A stretch of 13,907 nucleotides of DNA from Bremia lactucae (lineage: Eukaryota; Oomycota; Peronosporomycetes; Peronosporales; Peronosporaceae). The notes under the pieces were generated by a model that worked only from the letters and a program-made list of their open reading frames with translations, was not told where the DNA came from and did not search any database. Where the stretch lies: positions 7,492,837 to 7,506,743 of the forward strand of contig NC_090615.1 in NCBI RefSeq assembly GCF_004359215.1, given 5' to 3'. This document shows positions 9,463-13,907 of this stretch, one piece after another; position 1 is the first letter of the stretch, and the number at the start of each line of letters is the position of its first letter. A program made the translations under genes and the position numbers.

Positions 9463-9621
9463 CAATAGTTACTAAATAAGCAACAGGTAGCATATGAAAC
9501 TTTTCGACAGAAGTATAAAATCTCAAAACTATATGAATTGGTGATTTTAATGCAATAAGGATAAAGGTTAGTACGGCATCAAACACGAACTAGTATGGAA
9601 CAGTGCTAAAACAAAATCACT

Positions 9622-10140
9622 TCACTTCTTCGCTACCTTCGCAGGCTTCTTCGCGGCCGACTTCTTCACCATCTTTTTCTTGATAGTCTTCGGCTTCTTA
9701 GACGAAACCTTCTTTGACTTCTTAGCGATCTTCTTCGCAGTAGGCTTCTTAGCGTTCTTCAGTGACTTCTTTGAAGTCATCTTCTTGGCAACACTTTTCT
9801 TAGATACTAGCTTCTTGGCTGGCACGGAGAGAGGTTTCTTTGACGAAGAGACCTTCTTCACAGGAGATTTAATAATAGGCTTCTTTGCTACCTTCTTCTC
9901 GTCCGCAGCAAGCTTGAAAGAACCCTTGACCGGCACGAGCTTGCCTGCCTCAACGCCACGCTTAAGGGCAATATTGAGACGGGACTTTGAGTAGCTAGAG
10001 CCCTTCTTGGCAGCTACAAATTTGTCGATCGCGTGGCGAGATGAGCCTGAACGCTCCTTTAACGCAAGCACAGCCTCTTTGATGAGATCGTAGTAGCCAG
10101 GACCAGCGTTGGCTTTTTTCATGGACGGAGGGGACGGCAT
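9622..10140 (-). CDS. Histone H1 (linker histone), single exon, 172 aa
   Basis: This linker histone binds the nucleosome dyad and compacts chromatin. It starts at ATG 10140 (MPSPPSMKK); the frame is open further up but that part is not H1-like. Residues about 13-78 form the winged-helix H15 domain: GYYDLIKEAVLALKERSGSS, then HAIDKFVAAKK and LNIALKRGVEAGKLV. The rest, to the terminal PAKVAKK, is a Lys/Ala/Ser/Pro tail of repeated KK-x(2,4)-KK units, typical of H1 C-terminal tails. Length is ordinary for a protist or plant-like H1. It lacks introns, as replication-type histone genes often do. No animal-type 3' histone stem-loop was found downstream. Confidence 0.93.
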   Translation of the reverse strand: MPSPPSMKKANAGPGYYDLIKEAVLALKERSGSSRHAIDKFVAAKKGSSYSKSRLNIALKRGVEAGKLVPVKGSFKLAADEKKVAKKPIIKSPVKKVSSSKKPLSVPAKKLVSKKSVAKKMTSKKSLKNAKKPTAKKIAKKSKKVSSKKPKTIKKKMVKKSAAKKPAKVAKK

Positions 10141-10400
10141 CCTAGTTTTTGGTAAGAATTGAAAGTACTTGTGGGCTCGAGTCAGGAAATTCACTTATAA
10201 AATGGAAAATACCAATGAAAAATCTCGTCGACAGGCCCGTTAAAGAGCAGGTTTGACTCGATCTGTGTATGGAGCGCGGACAGTAGGCACCTAAATTTAA
10301 TCGTTCGACCGCAAAGATCCACCAATCAGCGCCTCTTGCACGAAGACATTTAAGAAATTGAGCTTGGACCTCCACCAATCAACGCGCGCATTAGGCAAAA
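10141..10400 (-). promoter_or_regulatory. Histone H1 promoter with TATA-like motif and paired CCAAT boxes
   Basis: A TATA-like TTTTATAAGTGA lies on the minus strand at 10203-10192, about 55 nt before the ATG. Further up, an exact 11-bp direct repeat TCCACCAATCA occurs at 10318-10328 and 10371-10381, each a CCAAT box (TGATTGGTGGA read with the gene). Paired CCAAT boxes are common in histone promoters, so NF-Y-type control is likely (inference). Confidence 0.6.
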
Positions 10401-11000
10401 ACAGCGGATGGAGAAACGAAAAAAGGAGGGGACACCAAATAAAACATCACAACCAATTTAAATGTAGCGCTCCGCCTACTGCAGTTGTCAAAATAAAACT
10501 TGTTACGCAATGCTCTAGCACACTCAATCTCCGAGACATTCACTTAAGAAACAAAATAGCCTTTCTTTCGATTTGCCTAGAGAGCAAGACTTTAAGACCT
10601 TCAAACCCGGATTGGAAGTCTTGGTGTTTTCTTACTAATACTCGATATTTTCTCAAGTTGTTCTCGGAAACAAGTACATGTCCCAAGTCTAGTCGCTCAA
10701 TCGCTCAATCTCAAGTATGTGACGATATACATTCGCGCTTATGTGACATTGTAACACAACACAATTTGATTTTGTAAGCACTCGAGACTGTAACCGTTTT
10801 TATTTTACTTGTTCAATGCATGCCTCCAAAAAGAGCGGCATTCAGCATTAAAGACCGATTTTATTTTCGTATGTAACGTTGAAATATCACAAACCATGTT
10901 GAGAAGCAATCGTCTGCAGCACTTTTAATTTATAAATAATTCCTCGCTTACTCCTCCCCAAATCGAGCAGGACTCGCCTTACTTATAACGGATTTGTCTA
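10401..11000. other. Gene-free stretch between H1 promoter and copia relic
   Basis: I see no supported gene. A 139-codon plus frame at 10358-10777 lacks an ATG start, has no domain-like segments and overlaps the H1 promoter, so it is judged spurious. The DNA is AT-rich and may be worn repeat sequence. Confidence 0.45.
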
Positions 11001-11379
11001 CACAGTGAGTACTTTGCGCATCTCCTCAAAGCTCATCCTGTCTAGGGGAACTAATGAATCTCGAAAGTCGGTGAACCTTTTGTAAACTTGGACGCTGCGT
11101 AACGCCGTGTGTGCCGCTTGCTTTGGGTTCATCACATATTAATAGTATTGGCTTTTGACGGTAGCGTACGAGGCGATGAGCGTGTTCTCCATGGCATTTT
11201 GCAGACTGCTGTATTGTGTGATAATCGATATTCTCATTCTCACTCGATCACTATACATCTAGCCTATTCGCATTTACAATCGCCAGAGATCGTTTCGTCT
11301 CTCGCTCTCGCTGCCTCGTCAGCCGCGCTGGCTCCATTCGCAGTCAGCTGCCGTGTGCTTGACTCGTCGTCTTCCAACA
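11001..11379 (-). repeat. Presumed copia LTR, inner end undefined
   Basis: Starting at 11379 and reading leftwards on the minus strand, TGTTGGAAGACG follows directly after the polypurine tract, as an LTR should. I could not find a matching TTCCAACA-type terminus, so the far end is arbitrary here and the LTR may be truncated. Confidence 0.4.
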
Positions 11380-11545
11380 CTCCTCCCTCGGCACGGCACT
11401 TACATCAATCCGATCTTTTCTCCCGTAGCTCCGCAACCCTTGGCGCCGGCACGCTCTTAGTCAGCAGGTCTGCGACCATCCCCTTGTCGTGACGCACTCC
11501 GGCTTTACGATTACCTTCGAGGTCGTGTCGCGCACGAACTTCATC
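11380..11545 (-). mobile_element. Ty1/copia pol C-terminal fragment with polypurine tract
   Basis: On the minus strand the frame reads VDEVRARHDLEGNRKAGVRH, then DKGMVADLLTKSVPAPRVAE and a short tail. The MVADLLTK-x-x-PAPR pattern marks the end of Ty1/copia RNase H. It is followed by a purine tract GAGGGAGGAG (11389-11380) and then TGTTGGAAGACG, a typical copia LTR start. The fragment is abruptly joined upstream, near 11545, to gypsy reverse-transcriptase sequence. Confidence 0.65.
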
Positions 11546-11780
11546 TACCGCTTGGGGTGCTAACCGCTGCAAGCGGGATATGATAGCTCGGATGACGGAT
11601 GAGCAGTTGATTGTAACCATCGACTAAGTCCAATGCACTCTACATTGTACATCCCACCATATTGTTCTCATCCTTTCTAGGAATGGGGGTTTGTGCTGGT
11701 ATAGTGGCAGCATTAAGCTTATTATAAGCATGTACAATTCGCCATTTGCATTTGGCTTTTTGACATATAATGTCGGTGTC
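11546..11780 (-). pseudogene. Ty3/gypsy reverse-transcriptase fragment
   Basis: The minus strand reads KWRIVHAYNKLNAATIPAQT, then PIPRKD, an in-frame stop (SALD context), LDLVDGYNQLL and PLAAVSTPSG. These are RT motifs: the KWR-x-V-x-x-Y-x-x-LN and D-x-x-x-GY-x-Q blocks. A frameshift precedes KWR, where YVKKPN sits in the neighbouring frame. The remnant ends where copia sequence begins at about 11545 and is cut on the other side by the LTR at 11798. It is one small non-functional piece of pol. Confidence 0.75.
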
Positions 11781-11797
11781 GAATGGGAGACTTGCTC

Positions 11798-12107
11798 TGT
11801 AACGGAGCACTATGACTTGTACTGTTTCAGTACAAGCCCACTTCGCACTGCTTCAGTTGCGAGTGGTGCCTTACGTTATTTCACGTACACTAGTACGTGC
11901 ACAGGAAGACTTCTCTTAAGGCAACTAGCTTTAAGAGGGTAAAATGATAACTGTATTAAATATAATTAAGTGTCTCTTGTTCTATCTTTGTAAATGCTAA
12001 CTTAATTATAATCTAATACTAAACATGTAACTGAATTCTTATCTCTATCTTATCTGTAACTTTCTCTTTGATTACTCCTACAGCTGATTACTCTGCGGAA
12101 TAAATAG
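11798..12107 (-). repeat. Truncated 3' LTR of the right gypsy copy
   Basis: It begins at the outer terminus with TGTAACGG at 11798 and follows the inverted left LTR through TTGTACTG/CAGTACAA, ATTACTC and TCTGCGGAATAAATAG, where homology stops. The remaining roughly 145 bp of the LTR are deleted. The last five bases before the antisense ORF, GTATA (12108-12112), match the opposite orientation of the left LTR hairpin loop, suggesting the break passed through that hairpin. Confidence 0.82.
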
Positions 12108-12111
12108 GTAT

Positions 12112-13564
12112 ACGTGGTGATTCACCACGTGAATACGACCCATCTTTGGAGGTCGACTACGAATGCGAGTCGGATGAAATGGCCGACTCGGGGAATGGAA
12201 CAGTTGCCTGATATACGTCAGGCGGCTGACTATGAGCCCTCGAATGAGAGGGCTCATTCTGATAGACGAGTAAACAGTCTATTTCGATCCGACGATGAGG
12301 ATGATCCCTCATCGCCCGTACGATCTCCCATACGGCCACCTGCACGTGTTTATGTGCAAGGTGACGACGATGGCGTAAGCCATCGTGAGAAAAGTTCTTG
12401 TGGTGCTCCTGCTTCAGTGGGTACCACTCAGGGGAGTGAAGACAATAAAATGTACAATTTCGCTCCTGAAAAGAAACCGTGGCTTTTGCCAGAACGGCTT
12501 ATCAATAGCTTGTCTGGAGAAACTACTCCTCACAATAAATATCCATTATTTATTGCGACAAAGTTACATGGCCTTGATCCCAGCGCGAAGAACTTTCGCG
12601 CTGAGGAAGATTTTATCTCGATGCTTTTCTTAAGCATCGATGGTTTAGAGGCAATAATAAGCGAGATAAAGTCTCGCTTATGCAAGCTTGGAGTGCGTTC
12701 ATTCGCAATGTTAAAGACATTGGACGCGAAGCTTGGCTTCAAAAACTTAACGCGAATCGCGTTAAATTTGAGAAAAGAACTCCAACCGGTGCAAAGTATA
12801 AATTGCATCGGTTGTCACGTGAGGCTGGGCTTCCATGCCTCACGTGGGGTGACCCCTGTCCGTGTTGTGTAGACAACTCGAAGAGGGTAAAAGGGGATGT
12901 CTATTCCCTTTCTTCGCCCTGGGGAAGGGCTCGCATCTCTATTGAGATGCGTGACGCGATTGACGTTTTGCAATCGATTTACAAGCGCCAGGGGCGCGTG
13001 TTTTCCGATGGGCCTTCTGAACCATCGGGTGGGTCTCGTCATACTGACGGACGAGGCCCTCAACGTCAACAATCAGCTGGGAACGAGGTTCCCAGCTGTC
13101 ATGCGAAGGTGGATAACCTCGCCAGCGAACAAGATAACTCGTTCGCTGCCCCTTCACATCACGGGTTCTGGATACGTACCGCAAGTAAACGCTGACCACC
13201 GTGGGAATCCACCAAAGGTTGTGGTGGTGGAGGGAAAATTAGATCCGAACCGTATGTCGGATCTAATGGTCGAGGATTGACAAAATCGATCACTTCCTCC
13301 ATGATTTGGAGGAGGGAATTGACCACGAGCGCGGCAAGCGTCGCTCGTTGGAGCAGACGGTGCAGGCTCACCATATCGAGCGGTTGGAAGACCGTTCGAA
13401 GAGTGCGTACTCCATGTTGGAGTACGAACGGAAGTATCATGCTGTTCGCGATGAGCTGTCCTCAGCTCATCGTAGTTTCGAGGATATTCGGAACCGGCAC
13501 GAGAATTGTCAGGTTCAACATGAGAACCTGGTTCGCGATCACAAGAATCTTTTGGGGATTCTTG
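12112..13564. repeat. Dense array of short perfect hairpins
   Basis: Perfect inverted repeats, as position span (arm length, loop): 12112-12130 (9,1), 12166-12190 (8,9), 12234-12255 (8,6), 12367-12386 (8,4), 12581-12603 (9,5), 12618-12640 (9,5), 12657-12681 (10,5), 12747-12765 (8,3), 12816-12846 (10,11), 12932-12951 (8,4), 13074-13098 (10,5), 13123-13148 (8,10), 13238-13267 (11,8), 13406-13426 (8,5), 13449-13472 (10,4) and 13542-13564 (8,7). Many arms of 6-7 lie between them. The left copy shows the same: 62-86 (8,9), 121-141 (10,1), 181-201 (9,3), 271-291 (7,7) and 299-337 (11,17). They interrupt no domain and share no common sequence. Confidence 0.92.
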
Positions 13565-13641
13565 AAAAGGGTGGTCACATCCGTCCTCGGAAGAAGCCGC
13601 GTACTGATGGTACGGGCGGAGCCGACCAACGTAGAACGTAA
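12113..13641 (+). pseudogene. Antisense ORF of the gypsy element, frameshifted copy
   Basis: The frame begins mid-gene (RGDSPREYDPSLEVDY), equal to codon 51 of the left copy. A 2-bp loss at about 12193 shifts it to MEQLPDIRQAADYEPSNE; a further single-base shift lies just before 12680, then others near 13150 and 13280. Recognisable blocks: an acidic N-terminus, KPWLLPERLINSLSG, KYPLFIATKLHGLDPSAKNF, REAWLQKLNANRVKFEKRTP, CPCC, IEMRDAIDVLQSIYKRQG, and a charged C-terminal coiled coil (GIDHERGKRRSLEQ to LVRDHKNLLGIL) ending in a basic RPRKKPR. The intact ancestor would be about 560 aa. Function is unknown; the coiled coil and basic tail suggest oligomerisation and nucleic-acid or nuclear targeting (inference). 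Confidence 0.7.
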
Positions 13642-13907
13642 AAAAAAGATGCGTTCGCATCCTACGTGGCAATTCTATTGTGTACGCATTGCCTCTGCGA
13701 CGCAGTACACGGAAAGGACCAATGAACTTGAGTAGTAGTTTACTGCTACCCACATTAGTGACTAATCGCTTAGGTAAGTTTACCGTAGAGAGTAGCACTA
13801 GATCATTAATTTTAAGTGAATGAACATTTGCTCTTCCATATTTGTCTGCATTCCGTTTCTGTCGGTCCACTGCGTTAGCAATGGAATCCTGAACGAAACG
13901 GATTATT
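12939..13907 (-). pseudogene. Pol C-terminus: integrase GPY/F tail, linker and chromodomain
   Basis: The frame is open from the right edge (RFVQDSIANAVDRQKRNADK). The integrase GPY/F module lies at about 13804-13601: DLVLLSTV, KLLLKFIGPFRVLRRRGNAY and FYVGRLRPYHQY. A long Ser/Pro/Glu/His linker follows; the frame then shifts near 13290 to LIFPPPPQPLVDSHGGQR and again near 13180 to the chromodomain (about 13190-13020), YLVRWRGYPPSHDSWEP, then LIVDVEGLVRQYDETHP, ending at a stop at 12939. The aromatic and WEP residues of chromodomains are present. Such domains steer integration towards modified histones. Most of this region is also read on the other strand by the antisense ORF. Confidence 0.87.

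Larger units (their letters stand above)
11798..13907 (-). mobile_element. Ty3/gypsy retrotransposon, 3' portion (right copy), degenerate
   Basis: This is a second member of the left-hand family in opposite orientation. Reading on minus from the right edge: integrase tail, linker, chromodomain, a roughly 0.8-kb region that is antisense-coding only, then a truncated 3' LTR. About 0.4 kb present in the left copy (its 141-551) is deleted, removing the inner LTR end, the polypurine tract and the first 50 codons of the antisense ORF. Several small indels disable both strands' frames, so this copy is dead. Confidence 0.87.

Noticed and set aside
9680..9994. Plus-strand frame rich in Phe/Leu opposite histone H1
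   Set aside because: It is the reverse reading of lysine codons (AAG to CTT) in the H1 tail.
10358..10777. 139-codon plus frame
   Set aside because: No ATG start, overlaps the H1 promoter, and has no motif or periodicity.
12114..12872. 252-codon plus frame taken as a complete gag protein starting at GTG
   Set aside because: Comparison with the left copy shows its first 27 codons are out of frame because of a 2-bp loss, and its start is a deletion junction. It is part of a broken antisense ORF, not a gag start.
12112..13564. CRISPR-like array
   Set aside because: The hairpins have different sequences and irregular spacing; there is no shared repeat, and the genome is eukaryotic.

Overview
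The window looks like nuclear DNA of an oomycete (Phytophthora or downy-mildew type; inferred, not proven). It has compact genes with short GT-AG introns of 58-82 bp, a single-bromodomain BET protein, a lysine-rich H1, and chromodomain Ty3/gypsy and Ty1/copia debris crowding the genes.

Layout. Positions 1-857 are the 3' end of a Ty3/gypsy element read on +: a polypurine tract at 395-407 and a 450-bp LTR at 408-857. Positions 858-1590 are gene-free and hold a small inverted-repeat element and a 64-bp perfect palindrome that starts and ends like the LTR. The gene island is 1592-10140, with every intact gene on the minus strand: a possible 65-aa spliced gene (1592-1915), a five-exon BET transcription regulator (1887-5021), a five-exon mitochondrial isovaleryl-CoA-dehydrogenase-like gene (6288-7838) and a histone H1 gene (9622-10140). 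A decayed coiled-coil gene lies on + at about 8490-9462. From 11379 to the right edge the DNA is retroelement wreckage: a Ty1/copia 3' end fused to a Ty3/gypsy reverse-transcriptase relic, then the 3' part of a second copy of the left-hand gypsy family, read on minus, with a truncated 3' LTR, integrase tail and chromodomain.

The most interesting system is that gypsy family. Polypurine tract, integrase and chromodomain fix the sense strand. The opposite strand carries a long open frame that starts just inside the 3' LTR and runs back into pol. Where the two copies can be compared over this frame, nine of eleven substituted codons differ synonymously, so the antisense frame has evolved as a protein. 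Its 3' half overlaps the pol linker and chromodomain. The same DNA, and the LTR, is packed with perfect short hairpins (16 with arms of 8-11 bp in about 1.45 kb, where well under one is expected), and one LTR stem differs between copies by a compensatory pair. I know of no description of this combination in oomycete elements, but I could not search.

The cellular genes look like ordinary housekeeping: two chromatin proteins (BET reader and linker histone) and one leucine-catabolism enzyme, with no operon-like link between them.
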